Assembly (NCBI RefSeq): GCF_932526225.1
Contig: NC_064047.1
Coordinates: 14,990,121-15,054,120, forward strand
Direction: 5' to 3'
DNA from: Nematostella vectensis
Lineage: Eukaryota > Cnidaria > Anthozoa > Actiniaria > Edwardsiidae
Length of the DNA: 64,000 bases
Positions 24,201-37,499 of the stretch are shown here, one piece after another; the first letter of the stretch is position 1; the number at the start of each line of letters is the position of its first letter. The notes under the pieces are model-generated. The model saw only the letters and a list, made by a program, of their open reading frames with translations, had not been told where the DNA came from and made no database searches. The position numbers and the translations under genes are program-made.

Positions 24201-25719
24201 GCACATTTTTGGAACAGCCTTCAAAGTCCCTCTGGAGACTCATATTATATTAATATATAAAGTATTTCTGTATATATTGAAATGTATAAAGTATCTCTTA
24301 TTATTTATTTGCAAGACCAGGCAATGGTATATGTTAAATTAACAGCGGTAAAACTAGCAGTATGCATTTTTAAATTTCTCGGAGTCCATTGGACTCCAGT
24401 GGTGCACTAGGCTCTAACTCTAGGAAGCAGGGATTGCTATGGACATCAATTATAATTATAAGGTGTATATCGTGAAAAAAAAATAACCTGCATGGGCCCC
24501 TTTACCCGTTCGAGATCAAAGAACTAGTTCTAGCCAAATACAAGGCAGAGATTCAAGCAAGCCAAGCTGTCATTACGCCAGCCACTTCTATCAACGATAG
24601 TTGCTGATATTTTACAGGTGTAAAGCTAGTGTTAATACACTTTACACCTGTTGACTCAGGTTTCAATATAAAATGAAAACAAAAGACGCTTTCTCTCTCA
24701 TGTTAGAGTACATTACTCCATGACACCACATAATGTTATGAGTAGCAGACTTGTGATAAGGAAGAAGGACCATTACAAAAGTGATGGGGGTTGGTGCCCA
24801 CACGTGTTTGTGCATGCCCTGGGCGTGACAGGACGGACCAAAAAAATCTAGATAAGGCTTGTTCTCTCGAGAGGCTCTTAGAAGTACCATATGCGGTCAA
24901 ACCCAGAAGTTTTGAGACTTCCCTTCAACAAAGAACACCATGTGGACTATTCAATACACCGAAAAATAAAAAACGAATACGACTTTGACAAGAGCCCAGA
25001 ACTCTTCTAATCTGGCCATTGGCACCTGCACCAGGACTGGTCAGTACACCAGGAATCAAAACCGAATAAGATATTCAATGACTTCTCACAAACTTCTAAA
25101 CCCAAAGTAGGTCGTACATGTATAATAAGCACATTTTTATAACAGCCTTCAAAGTCCCTCTGGAGACTCTTATATTATATTAATATATAAATTATTTCTG
25201 TATATATTGAAATGTATAAAGTATCTCTTATTATTTATTTGCGAGACCAGACAATGGTATATGTTAAATTAACAGCGGCAAAACTAGCAGTATGCATTTT
25301 TAAATTTCTCGGAGTCCATTGGACTCCAGTGGTGCACTAGGCTCTGACTTTAGGAAGCAGGGATTGCGATGGACATCAATTATAATTATAAGGTGTATAT
25401 CGTGAAAAAAAATAACCTGCATGGGCCCCTTTACCCGTTCGAGATCAAAGAACTAGTTCTAGCCAAATACAAGGCAGAGATTCAAGCAAGCCAAGCTGTC
25501 ATTACGCCAGCCACTTCTATCACAGATAGTTGTTGATATTTTATAGGTGTAAAGCTAGTGTTAATACACTTTACACCTGTTGACTCAGGTTTCAATATAA
25601 AATTAAAAGAAAAGACGCTTTCTCTCTCATGTAAGAGTACATTACTCCATGACACCACATAATGTTATGAGTAGCAGACTTGTGATAAGGAAGAAGGACC
25701 ATTACAAAAGTGATGGGGG
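20337..25719. repeat. Three copies of a dimer of about 1,795 bp
   Basis: A short unit followed by a full unit is repeated from 20337, 22132 and 23926. The three short members share two private changes: GAGAGTTCCC instead of GAGACTTCCC, and one T lost in CGACTTGACAAG. The second and third full members (22997, 24791) are nearly identical, whereas the first (21202) is of another subfamily, so the dimer was assembled first and then amplified. Confidence 0.85.
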
Positions 25720-26648
25720 TTGGTGCCCACACGTGTTTGTGCATGCCCTGGGCGTGACAGGACGGACCAAAAAAATCTAGATAAGGCTTGTTCTCTCGAG
25801 AGGCTCTTAGAAGTACCATATGCGGTCCAACCCAGAAGTTTTGAGACTTCCCTTCAACAAAGAACACCATGTGGACTATTCAATACACCGAAAAATAAAA
25901 AACGAATACGACTTTGACAAGAGCCCAGAACTCTTCTAATCTGGCCATTGGCACCTGCACCAGGACTGGTCAGTACACCAGGAATCAAAACCGAATAAGA
26001 TATTCAATGACTTCTCACAAACTTCTAAACCCAAAGTAGGTCGTACATGTATAATAAGCACATTTTTATAACAGCCTTCAAAGTCCCTCTGGAGACTCTT
26101 ATATTATATTAATATATAAAGTATTTCTGTATATATTGAAATGTATAAAGTATCTCTTATTATTTATTTGCGAGACCAGACAATGGTATATGTTAAATTA
26201 ACAGCGGCAAAACTAGCAGTATGCATTTTTAAATTTCTCGGAGTCCATTGGACTCCAGTGGTGCACTAGGCTTTGACTTTAGGAAGCAGGGATTGCGATG
26301 GACATCAATTATAATTATAAGGTGTATATCGTGAAAAAAAATAACCTGCATGGGCCCCTTTACCCGTTCGAGATCAAAGAACTAGTTCTAGCCAAATACA
26401 AGGCAGAGATTCAAGCAAGCCAAGCTGTCATTACGCCAGCCACTTCTATCACAGATAGTTGTTGATATTTTATAGGTGTAAAGCTAGTGTTAATACACTT
26501 TCCACCTGTTGACTCAGGTTTCAATATAAAATTAAAACAAAAGACGCTTTCTCTCTCATGTAAGAGTACATTACTCCATGACACCACATAATGTTATGAG
26601 TAGCAGACTTGTGATAAGGAAGAAGGACCATTACAAAAGTGATGGGGG

Positions 26649-29600
26649 TTGGTGCCCACACGTGTTTGTGCATGCCCTGGGCGTGACAGGACGGACCAAA
26701 AAAATCTAGATAAGGCTTGTTCTCTCGAGAGGCTCTTAGAAGTACCATATGCGGTCCAACCCAGAAGTTTTGAGACTTCCCTTCAACAAAGAACACCATG
26801 TGGACTATTCAATACACCGAAAAATAAAAAACTAATACGACTTTGACAAGAGCCCAGAACTCTTCTAATCTGGCCATTGGCACCTGCACCAGGACTAGTC
26901 AGTACACCAGGAATCAAAACCGAATAAGATATTCAATGACTTCTCACAAACTTCTAAACCCAAAGTAGGTCGTACATGTATAATAAGCAAATTTTTGGAA
27001 CAGCCTTCAAAGTCCCTCTGGAGACTCTTATATTATATTAATATATAAAGTATTTCTGTATATATTGAAATGTATAAAGTATCTCTTATTATTTATTTGC
27101 AAGCCCAGACAATGGTATATGTTAAATTAACAGCGGCAAAACTAGCAGTATGCATTTTTAAATTTCTCGGAGTCCATTGGACTCCAGTGGTGCACTAGGC
27201 TCTAACTTTAGGAAGCAGAGATTGCGATGGACATCAATTATAATTATAAGGTGTATATCGTGAAAAAAAATAACCTGCATGGGCCCCTTTACCCGTTCGA
27301 GATCAAAGAACTAGTTCTAGCCAAATACAAGGCAGAGATTCAAGCAAGCCAAGCTGTCATTACGCCAGCCACTTCTATCACAGATAGTTGCTGATATTTT
27401 ACAGGTGTAAAGCTAGTGTTAATACACTTTACACCTGTTGACTCAGGTTTCAATATAAAATGAAAACAAAAGACGCTTTCTCTCTCATGTTAGAGTACAT
27501 TACTCCATGACACCACATAATGTTATGAGTAGCAGACTTGTGATAAGGAAGAAGGACCATTACAAAATTGATGGGGGTTGGTGCCCACACGTGTTTGTGC
27601 ATGCCCTGGGCGTGACAGGACGGACCAAAAAAATCTAGATAAGGCTTGTTCTCTCGAGAGGCTCTTAGAAGTACCATATGCGGTCAAACCCAGAAGTTTT
27701 GAGACTTCCCTTCAACAAAGAACACCATGTGGACTATTCAATACACCGAAAAATAAAAAAGAATACGACTTTGACAAGAGCCCAGAACTCTTCTAATCTG
27801 GCCATTGGCACCTGCACCAGGACTAGTCGTTAATGTCGTACATGTATAATAAGCACATTTTTGGAACAGCCTTCAAAGTCCCTCTGGAGACTCTTATATT
27901 ATATTAATATATAAAGTATTTCTGTATATATTGAAATGTATAAACTATCTCTTATTATTTATTTGCAAGACCAGAAAATGGTATATGTTAAATTAACAGC
28001 GGCAAAACTAGCAGTATGCATTTTTAAAATTCTCGGAGTCCAGTGGACTCCAGTGGTGCACTAGGCTCTAACTTTAGGAAGCAGGGATTGCGATGGACAT
28101 CAATTATAATTAAAAGGTGTATATCGTGAAAAAAATTAACCTGCATGGGCCCCTTTACCCGTTCGAGATCAAAGAACTAGTTCTAGCCAAATACAAGGCA
28201 GAGATTCAAGCAAGCCAAGCTGTCATTACGCCAGCCACTTCTATCACAGATAGTTGCTGATATTTTACAGGTGTAAAGCTAGTGTTAATACACTTTACAC
28301 CTGTTGACACAGGTTTCAATATAAAATGAAAACAAAAGACGCTTTCTCTCTCATGTTAGAGTACATTACTCCATGACACCACATAATGTTATGAGTAGCA
28401 GACTTGTGATAAGGAAGAAGGACCATTACAAAAGTGATGGGGGTTGGTGACCACACGTGTTTGTGCATGCCCTGGGCGTGACAGGACGGACCAAAAAAAT
28501 CTAGATAAAGGCTTGTTCTCTCGAGAGGCTCTTAGAAGTACCATATGCGGTCCAACCAAGAAGTTTTGAGACTTCCCTTCAACAAAGAACACCATGTGGA
28601 CTATTCAATACACCGAAAAATAAAAAACGAATACGACTTTGACAAGAGCCCAGAACTCTTCTAATCTGGCTATTGACACCTGCACCAGGACTTGTCAGTA
28701 CACCAGGAATCAAAACCGAATAAGATATTCAATGACTTCTCACAAACTTCTAAACCCAAAGTAGGTCGTACATGTATAATAAGCACATTTTTATAACAGC
28801 CTTCAAAGTCCCTCTGGAGACTCTTATATTATATTAATATATAAAGTATTTCTGTATATATTGAAATGTATAAAGTATCTCTTATTATTTATTTGCAAGA
28901 CCAGACAATGGTATATGTTAAATTAACAGCGGCAAAACTAGCAGTATGCATTTTTAAATTTCTCGGAGTCCATTGGACTCCAGTGGTGCACTAGGCTCTA
29001 ACTTTAGGAAGCAGGGATTGCGATGGTCATCAATTATAATTATAAGGTGTATATCGTGAAAAAAAATAACCTGCATGGGCCCCTTTACCCGTTCGAGATC
29101 AAAGAACTAGTTCTAGCCAAATACAAGGCATAGATTCACGCAAGCCAAGCTGTCATTACGCCAGCCACTTCTATCACAGATAGTTGTTGATATTTTATAG
29201 GTGTAAAGCTAGTGTTAATACACTTTACACCTGTTGACACAGGTTTCAATATAAAATTAAAACAAAAGACGCTTTCTCTCTCATGTAAGAGTACATTACT
29301 CCATGACACCACATAATGTTATGAGTAGCAGACTTGTGATAAGGAAGAGGGACCATTACAAAAGTGATGGTGGGTGAGGCCCACACGTGTTTGTGCATGC
29401 CCTGGGCGTGACAGGACGGACCAAAAAAATCTAGATAAGGCTTGTTCTCTCGAGAGGCTCTTAGAAGTACCATATGCGGTCCAAACCAGAAGTTTTGAGA
29501 CTTCCCTTCAACAAAGAACACCATGTGGACTATTCAATACACCGAAAAAAAAAAAACGAATACGACTTTGACAAGAGCCCAGAACTCTTCTAATCTGGCC

Positions 29601-30287
29601 ATTGGCACCTGCACCAGGACTCGTCAGTACACCAGAGAACCAAAACCGAATAAGATATTCAATGACTTCTCACAAACTTCTAAACCCAAAGTAGGTCGTA
29701 CATGTATAATAAGCCTTCAAAGTCCCTCTGGAGACTCTTATATTATATTAACATATAAAGTATTTCTGTATATATTCAAATGTATAAAGTATCTCTTATT
29801 ATTTATTCTCAAGACCAGACAATGGTATATGTTAAATTAACAGCGGCAAAACTAGCAGTATGCATTTTTAAATTTCTCGGAGTCCAGTGGACTCCAGTGG
29901 TGCACTAGGCTCTAACTTTAGGAAGCAGGGATTGCGATGGACATCAATTATAATTATAAGGTGTATATCGTGAAAAAAAATAACCTGCATGGGCCCCTTT
30001 ACCCGTTCGAGATCAAAGAACTAGTTCTAGCCAAATACAAGGCATAGATTCAAGCAAGCCAAGCTGTCATTACGCCAGCCACTTCTATCACAGATAGTTG
30101 TTGATATTTTATAGGTGTAAAGCTAGTGTTAATACACTTTACACCTGTTGACACAGGTTTCAATATAAAATGAAAACAAAAGACGCTTTCTCTCTCATGT
30201 TAGAGTACATTACTCCATGACACCACATAATGTTATGAGTAGCAGACTTGTGATAAGGAAGAAGGACCATTACAAAAGTGATGGGGG
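26649..30287. repeat. Second copy of the 7481-11118 block
   Basis: See the marker list for 7481-11118. Differences in this copy include an extra A in CTAGATAAAGG near 28505 and AACCAAG for AACCCAG near 28555, both of which interrupt the reading frames present in sister units. Confidence 0.85.
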
Positions 30288-31216
30288 TTGGTGCCCACAC
30301 GTGTTTGTGCATGCCCTGGGCGTGACAGGACGGACCAAAAAAATCTAGATAAGGCTTGTTCTCTCGAGAGGCTCTTAGAAGTACCATATGCGGTCCAACC
30401 CAGAAGTTTTGAGACTTCCCTTCAACAAAGAACACCATGTGGACTATTCAATACACCGAAAAATAAAAAACGAATACGACTTTGACAAGAGCCCAGAACT
30501 CTTCTAATCTGGCTATTGACACCTGCACCAGGACTTGTCAGTACACCAGGAATCAAAACCGAATAAGATATTCAATGACTTCTCACAAACTTCTAAACCC
30601 AAAGTAGGTCGTACATGTATAATAAGCACATTTTTATAACAGCCTTCAAAGTCCCTCTGGAGACTCTTATATTATATTAATATATAAAGTATTTCTGTAT
30701 ATATTGAAATGTATAAAGTATCTCTTATTATTTATTTGCAAGACCAGACAATGGTATATGTTAAATTAACAGCGGCAAAACTAGCAGTATGCATTTTTAA
30801 ATTTCTCGGAGTCCATTGGACTCCAGTGGTGCACTAGGCTCTAACTTTAGGAAGCAGGGATTGCGATGGTCATCAATTATAATTATAAAGTGTATATCGT
30901 GAAAAAAAATAACCTGCATAAGCTTCTTTACCCGTTCGAGATCAAAGAACTAGTTCTAGCCAAATACAAGGCATAGATTCACGCAAGCCAAGCTGTCATT
31001 ACGCCAGCCACTTCTATCACAGATAGTTGTTGATATTTTATAGGTGTAAAGCTAGTGTTAATACACTTTACACCTGTTGACACAGGTTTCAATATAAAAT
31101 GAAAACAAAAGACGCTTTCTCTCTCATGTTAGAGTACATTACTCCATGACACCACATAATGTTATGAGTAGCAGACTTGTGATAAGGAAGAAGGACCATT
31201 ACAAAAGTGATGGGGG
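30288..31216 (+). repeat. Full unit with clustered G-to-A and C-to-T changes
   Basis: Against all other units, this one differs at 30889 (G to A), 30920 and 30921 (G to A), and 30924 and 30925 (C to T). GGGCCC is thereby turned into AAGCTT. All five changes are transitions within 37 bp. Confidence 0.85.
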
Positions 31217-32130
31217 TTGGTGACCACACGTGTTTGTGCATGCCCTGGGCGTGACAGGACGGACCAGAAAAATCTAGATAAGGCTTGTTCTCTCGAGAGG
31301 CTCTTAGAAGTACCATATGCGGTCCAACCCAGAAGTTTTGAGACTTCCCTTCAACAAAGAACACCATGTGGACTATTCAATACACCGAAAAATAAAAAAC
31401 GAATACGACTTTGACAAGAGCCCAGAACTCTTCTAATCTGGCCATTGGCACCTGCACCAGGACTCGTCAGTACACCAGAGAATCAAAACCGAATAAGATA
31501 TTCAATGACTTCTCACAAACTTCTAAACCCAAAGTAGGTCGTACATGTATAATAAGCCTTCAAAGTCCCTCTGGAGACTCTTATATTATATTAACATATA
31601 AAGTATTTCTGTATATATTGAAATGTATAAAGTATCTCTTATTATTTATTCTCAAGACCAGACAATGGTATATGTTAAATTAACAGCGGCAAAACTAGCA
31701 GTATGCATTTTTAAATTTCTCGGAGTCCATCGGACTCCAGTGGTGCACTAGGCTCTAACTTTAGGAAGCAGGGATTGCTATGGACATCAATTATAATTAT
31801 AAGGTGTATATCGTGAAAAAAAATAACCTGCATGGGCCCCTTTACCCGTTCGAGATCAAAGAACTAGCTCTAGCCAAATACAAGGCATAGATTCAAGCAA
31901 GCCAAGCTGTCATTACGCCAGCCACTTCTATCACAGATAGTTGTTGATATTTTATAGGTGTAAAGCTAGTGTTAATACACTTTACACCTGTTGACACAGG
32001 TTTCAATATAAAATTAAAACAAAAGACGCTTTCTCTCTCATGTAAGAGTACATTACTCCATGACACCACATAATGTTATGAGTAGCAGACTTGTGATAAG
32101 GAAGAGGGACCATTACAAAAGTGATGGGGG

Positions 32131-35100
32131 GTGAGGCCCACACGTGTTTGTGCATGCCCTGGGCGTGACAGGACGGACCAAAAAAATCTAGATAAGGCTT
32201 GTTCTCTCGAGAGGCTCTTAGAAGTACCATATGCGGTCAAACCCAGAAGTTTTGAGACTTCCCTTCAACAAAGAACACCATGTGGACTATTCAATACACC
32301 GAAAAATAAAAAAGAATACGACTTTGACAAGAGCCCAGAACTCTTCCAATCTGGCCATTGGCACCTGCACCAGGACTAGTCGTACATGTCGTACATGTAT
32401 AATAAGCACATTTTTGGAACAGCCTTCAAAGTCCCTCTGGAGACTCTTATATTATATTAATATATAAAGTATTTCTGTATATATTGAAATGTATAAACTA
32501 TCTCTTATTATTTATTTGCAAGACCAGAAAATGGTATATGTTAAATTAACAGCGGCAAAACTAGCAGTATGCATTTTTAAAATTCTCGGAGTCCAGTGGA
32601 CTCCAGTGGTGCACTAGGCTCTAACTTTAGGAAGCAGGGATTGCGATGGACATCAATTATAATTAAAAGGTGTATATCGTAAAAAAAATTAACCTGCATG
32701 GGCCCCTTTACCCGTTCGAGATCAAAGAACTAGTTCTCTAGCCAAATACAAGGCAGAGATTCAAGCAAGCCAAGCTGTCCTTACGCCAGCCACTTCTATC
32801 ACAGATAGTTGCTGATATTTTACAGGTGTAAAGCTAGTGTTAATACACTTTACACCTGTTGACACAGGTTTCAATATAAAATGAAAACAAAAGACGCTTT
32901 CTCTCTCATGTTAGAGTACATTACTCCATGACACCACATAATGTTATGAGTAGCAGACTTGTGATAAGGAAGAAGGACCATTACAAAAGTGATGGGGGTT
33001 GGTGACCACACGTGTTTGTGCATGCCCTGGGCGTGACAGGACGGACCAGAAAAATCTAGATAAGGCTTGTTCTCTCGAGAGGCTCTTAGAAGTACCATAT
33101 GCGGTCCAACCCAGAAGTTTTGAGACTTCCCTTCAACAAAGAACACCATGTGGACTATTCAATACACCGAAAAATAAAAAACGAATACGACTTTGACAAG
33201 AGCCCAGAACTCTTCTAATCTGGCTATTGACACCTGCACCAGGACTTGTCAGTACACCAGGAATCAAAACCGAATAAGATATTCAATGACTTCTCACAAA
33301 CTTCTAAACCCAAAGTAGGTCGTACATGTATAATAAGCACATTTTTATAACAGCCTTCAAAGTCCCTCTGGAGACTCTTATATTATATTAATATATAAAG
33401 TATTTCTGTATATATTGAAATGTATAAAGTATCTCTTATTATTTATTTGCAAGACCAGACAATGGTATATGTTAAATTAACAGCGGCAAAACTAGCAGTA
33501 TGCATTTTTAAATTTCTCGGAGTCCATTGGACTCCAGTGGTGCACTAGGCTCTAACTTTAGGAAGCAGGGATTGCTATGGACATCAATTATAATTATAAG
33601 GTGTATATCGTGAAAAAAAATAACCTGCATGGGCCCCTTTACCCGTTCGAGATCAAAGAACTAGTTCTAGCCAAATACAAGGCATAGATTCAAGCAAGCC
33701 AAGCTGTCATTACGCCAGCCACTTCTATCACAGATAGTTGTTGATATTTTATAGGTGTAAAGCTAGTGTTAATACACTTTACACCTGTTGACACAGGTTT
33801 CAATATAAAATTAAAACAAAAGACGCTTTCTCTCTCATGTAAGAGTACATTACTCCATGACACCACATAATGTTATGAGTAGCAGACTTGTGATAAGGAA
33901 GAGGGACCATTACAAAATTGATGGGGGTTGGTGCCCACACGTGTTTGTGCATGCCCTGGGCGTGACAGGACGGACCAAAAAAATCTAGATAAGGCTTGTT
34001 CTCTCGAGAGGCTCTTAGAAGTACCATATGCGGTCAAACCCAGAAGTTTTGAGACTTCCCTTCAACAAAGAACACCATGTGGACTATTCAATACACCGAA
34101 AAATAAAAAAGAATACGACTTTGACAAGAGCCCAGAACTCTTCTAATCTGGCCATTGGCACCTGCACCAGGACTAGTCGTACATGTCGTACATGTATAAT
34201 AAGCACATTTTTGGAACAGCCTTCAAAGTCCCTCTGGAGACTCTTATATTATATTAATATATAAAGTATTTCTGTATATATTGAAATGTATAAACTATCT
34301 CTTATTATTTATTTGCAAGACCAGAAAATGGTATATGTTAAATTAACAGCGGCAAAACTAGCAGTATGCATTTTTAAAATTCTCGGAGTCCAGTGGACTC
34401 CAGTGGTGCACTAGGCTCTAACTTTAGGAAGCAGGGATTGCGATGGACATCAATTATAATTAAAAGGTGTATATCGTGAAAAAAATTAACCTGCATGGGC
34501 CCCTTTACCCGTTCGAGATCAAAGAACTAGTTCTAGCCAAATACAAGGCAGAGATTCAAGCAAGCCAAGCTGTCATTACGCCAGCCACTTCTATCACAGA
34601 TAGTTGCTGATATTTTACAGGTGTAAAGCTAGTGTTAATACACTTTACACCTGTTGACACAGGTTTCAATATAAAATGAAAACAAAAGACGCTTTCTCTC
34701 TCATGTTAGAGTACATTACTCCATGACACCACATAATGTTATGAGTAGCAGACTTGTGATAAGGAAGAAGGACCATTACAAAAGTGATGGGGGTTGGTGA
34801 CCACACGTGTTTGTGCATGCCCTGGGCGTGACAGGACGGACCAGAAAAATCTAGATAAGGCTTGTTCTCTCGAGAGGCTCTTAGAAGTACCATATGCGGT
34901 CCAACCCAGAAGTTTTGAGACTTCCCTTCAACAAAGAACACCATGTGGACTATTCAATACACCGAAAAATAAAAAACGAATACGACTTTGACAAGAGCCC
35001 AGAACTCTTCTAATCTGGCTATTGACACCTGCACCAGGACTTGTCAGTACACCAGGAATCAAAACCGAATAAGATATTCAATGACTTCTCACAAACTTCT

Positions 35101-35722
35101 AAACCCAAAGTAGGTCGTACATGTATAATAAGCACATTTTTATAACAGCCTTCAAAGTCCGTCTGGAGACTCTTATATTATATTAATATATAAAGTATTT
35201 CTGTATATATTGAAATGTATAAAGCATCTCTTATTATTTATTTGCAAGACCAGACAATGGTATATGTTAAATTAACAGCGGCAAAACTAGCAGTATGCAT
35301 TTTTAAATTTCTCGGAGTCCATTGGACTCCAGTGGTGCACTAGGCTCTAACTTTAGGAAGCAGGGATTGCGATGGTCATCAATTATAATTATAAGGTGTA
35401 TATCGTGAAAAAAAATAACCTGCATGGGCCCCTTTACCCGTTCGAGATCAAAGAACTAGTTCTAGCCAAATACAAGGCATAGATTCACGCAAGCCAAGCT
35501 GTCATTACGCCAGCCACTTCTATCACAGATAGTTGTTGATATTTTATAGGTGTAAAGCTAGTGTTAATACACTTTACACCTGTTGACACAGGTTTCAATA
35601 TAAAATTAAAACAAAAGACGCTTTCTCTCTCATGTAAGAGTACATTACTCCATGAGACCACATAATGTTATGAGTAGCAGACTTGTGATAAGGAAGAGGG
35701 ACCATTACAAAAGTGATGGGGG
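32131..35722. repeat. Two copies of a second dimer of about 1,796 bp
   Basis: Short units at 32131 and 33928 (with ATTAAAAGGTG and TGTATAAACTATC) are each followed by a full unit at 32999 and 34794 carrying GGCTATTGACACC and GGACTTGTC. The same ordered pair occurs at 8410-9276 and 27578-28444, so this dimer exists four times. The first copy has a 2-bp CT insertion at about 32737. Confidence 0.85.
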
Positions 35723-36638
35723 GTGAGGCCCACACGTGTTTGTGCATGCCCTGGGCGTGACAGGACGGACCAAAAAAATCTAGATAAGGCTTGTTCTCTC
35801 GAGAGGCTCTTAGAAGTACCATATGCGGTCCAAACCAGAAGTTTTGAGACTTCCCTTCAACAAAGAACACCATGTGGACTATTCAATACACCGAAAAATA
35901 AAAAACGAATACGACTTTGACAAGAGCCCAGAACTCTTCTAATCTGGCCATTGGCACCTGCACCAGGACTCGTCAGTACACCAGAGAATCAAAACCGAAT
36001 AAGATATTCAATGACTTCTCACAAACTTCTAAACCCAAAGTAGGTCGTACATGTATAATAAGCCTTCAAAGTCCCTCTGGAGACTCTTATATTATATTAA
36101 CATATAAAGTATTTCTGTATATATTGAAATGTATAAAGTATCTCTTATTATTTATTCTCAAGACCAGACAATGGTATATGTTAAATTAACAGCGGCAAAA
36201 CTAGCAGTATGCATTTTTAAATTTCTCGGAGTCCATTGGACTCCAGTGGTGCACTAGGCTCTAACTTTAGGAAGCAGGGATTGCTATGGACATCAATTAT
36301 AATTATAAGGTGTATATCGTGAAAAAAAAAATAACCTGCATGGGCCCCTTTACCCGTTCGAGATCAAAGAACTAGTTCTAGCCAAATACAAGGCATAGAT
36401 TCAAGCAAGCCAAGCTGTCATTACGCCAGCCACTTCTATCACAGATAGTTGTTGATATTTTATATGTGTAAAGCTAGTGTTAATACACTTTACACCTGTT
36501 GACACAGGTTTCAATATAAAATTAAAACAAAAGACGCTTTCTCTCTCATGTAAGAGTACATTACTCCATGACACCACATAATGTTATGAGTAGCAGACTT
36601 GTGATAAGGAAGAGGGACCATTACAAAAGTGATGGGGG

Positions 36639-37499
36639 GTGAGGCCCACACGTGTTTGTGCATGCCCTGGGCGTGACAGGACGGACCAAAAAAATCTAGA
36701 TAAGGCTTGTTCTCTCGACTCTTAGAAGTACCATATGCGGTCCAACCCAGAAGTTTTGAGACTTCCCTTCAACAAAGAACACCATGTGGACTATTCAATA
36801 CACCGAAAAATAAAAAACTAATACGACTTTGACAAGAGCCCAGAACTCTTCTAATCTGGCCATTGGCACCTGCACCAGGACTAGTCGTACATGTCGTACA
36901 TGTATAATAAGCACATTTTTGGAACAGCCTTCAAAGTCCCTCTGGAGACTCATATTATATTAATATATAAAGTATTTCTGTATATATTGAAATGTATAAA
37001 GTATCTCTTATTATTTATTTGCAAGACCAGACAATGGTATATGTTAAATTAACAGCGGCAAAACTAGCAGTATGCATTTTTAAATTTCTCGGAGTCCATT
37101 GGACTCCAGTGGTGCACTAGGCTCTAACTTTAGGAAGCAGGGATTGCGATGGACATCAATTATAATTATAAGGTGTATATCGTGAAAAAAAATAACCTGC
37201 ATGGGCCCCTTTACCCGTTCGAGATCAAAGAACTAGTTCTAGCCAAATACAAGGCATAGATTCAAGCAAGCCAAGCTGTCATTACGCCAGCCACTTCTAT
37301 CACAGATAGTTGTTGATATTTTATAGGTGTAAAGCTAGTGTTAATACACTTTACACCTGTTGACTCAGGTTTCAATATAAAATGAAAACAAAAGACGCTT
37401 TCTCTCTCATGTTAGAGTACATTACTCCATGACACCACATAATGTTATGAGTAGCAGACTTGTGATAAGGAAAAAGGACCATTACAAAAGTGATGGGGG
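36639..37499 (+). repeat. Short unit with extra 4-bp deletion (GAGG)
   Basis: TCTCTCGAGAGGCTCTTAG is reduced to TCTCTCGACTCTTAG, which destroys the CTCTCGAGAG palindrome and shifts all reading frames across it. The same lesion is at 42996, 47560, 55759 and 63042, always within short-class units and always at equivalent places in the three right-hand higher-order blocks. It is a clean lineage marker. Confidence 0.92.

Noticed and set aside
32729-32742. CT insertion in CTAGTTCTCTAGCC as a possible functional variant
   Set aside because: It is a single-unit 2-bp insertion in a dinucleotide context, best read as slippage or a sequencing error.
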